Below are positions 5,534-5,604 of a stretch of 5,604 nt of DNA, piece by piece (position 1 is the first letter of the stretch; every line of letters begins with the position of its first letter). The DNA is from Collinsella sp. TF05-9AC (GTDB taxonomy: Bacteria; Actinomycetota; Coriobacteriia; Coriobacteriales; Coriobacteriaceae): positions 1-5,604 of the forward strand of contig NZ_QSSH01000026.1 of the NCBI RefSeq assembly GCF_003438495.1, read 5' to 3'. Below the pieces are notes generated by a model. The model was not told where the DNA came from and searched no databases. It worked only from the letters and a program-made list of their open reading frames with translations. Position numbers and translations under genes: made by a program.

Positions 5534-5604
5534 TAGTCAGACTTGGGGAGCCCCGCCGAAGGAGAGGATTGCGGGCCGCCGGAGCGGTATCCGCGGATAT
5601 GAGA

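Larger units (their letters stand above)
4201..5542 (+). mobile_element. IS110-family insertion sequence (boundaries tentative)
   Basis: The unit contains an IS110-family transposase (4327-5450) with structured non-coding sequence on both sides. AGTCAGAC occurs at 4193-4200 and again at 5535-5542, bracketing a unit of about 1.34 kb, which is normal for IS110 elements. This family lacks terminal inverted repeats and usually leaves only a very short duplication, so the 8-base repeat may mix element end and target sequence. GC content and AGG arginine codons differ clearly from the neighbouring recQ gene. The element lies beside a REP-like palindrome, a kind of target known for some IS110/IS1111 members. 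Family membership is secure; the exact ends are not. Confidence 0.55.

Noticed and set aside
5588..5599. Perfect 12-base palindrome TATCCGCGGATA near the window end
   Set aside because: About one such palindrome is expected by chance in a window this long, and nothing nearby gives it a role.
4201..5604. Subterminal inverted repeats of an IS1111-type element (CAATCC at the left, GGATTG at the right)
   Set aside because: Only six bases match and they lie at unequal distances from the ends; not distinguishable from chance.

Overview
The window looks like a chromosomal segment of a high-GC Gram-positive gut-type bacterium, most likely an actinobacterium of the class Coriobacteriia (Collinsella-like). 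I base this on the GC-rich codon use, strong AGGAGG-type ribosome sites, and the style of the intergenic repeats. This is an inference from appearance, since no database search was possible.

Left two thirds (48-3895): three genes, all on the minus strand, read from right to left. They are recQ (ATP-dependent DNA helicase), a GntR/HutC-family regulator that starts 2 bases after the recQ stop, and, after a 144-base gap, a double-SIS-domain sugar-phosphate enzyme related to FrlB (fructosamine-6-phosphate deglycase). The gap between regulator and enzyme holds a good minus-strand sigma70 promoter. It also holds two near-identical 23-base boxes, 62 bases apart, one lying over the -10 region. The simplest reading is that the GntR protein senses a phosphorylated sugar and controls the SIS enzyme through these boxes, while being made together with RecQ.

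Middle (3896-4326): 431 bases without a protein gene but rich in structure. They hold a -10 box for recQ, a 23-base direct repeat pair, a 20-base inverted repeat sharing the same core, a compound REP-like palindrome, and a GC-rich structured segment leading into a transposase gene.

Right third (about 4201 to 5542): an IS110-family insertion sequence on the plus strand. Its transposase has the N-terminal DEDD RuvC-like domain and the C-terminal Transposase_20 domain, but one base appears to be missing in a G4C6 run, so the two halves lie in different frames. An 8-base direct repeat (AGTCAGAC) flanks the unit and may mark its ends. The structured 126 bases before the transposase are where an IS110-type bridge RNA would be expected. 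Arginine codon use (many AGG) and very high GC set this element apart from the minus-strand genes and suggest recent acquisition. The last 60 bases hold no recognisable gene.
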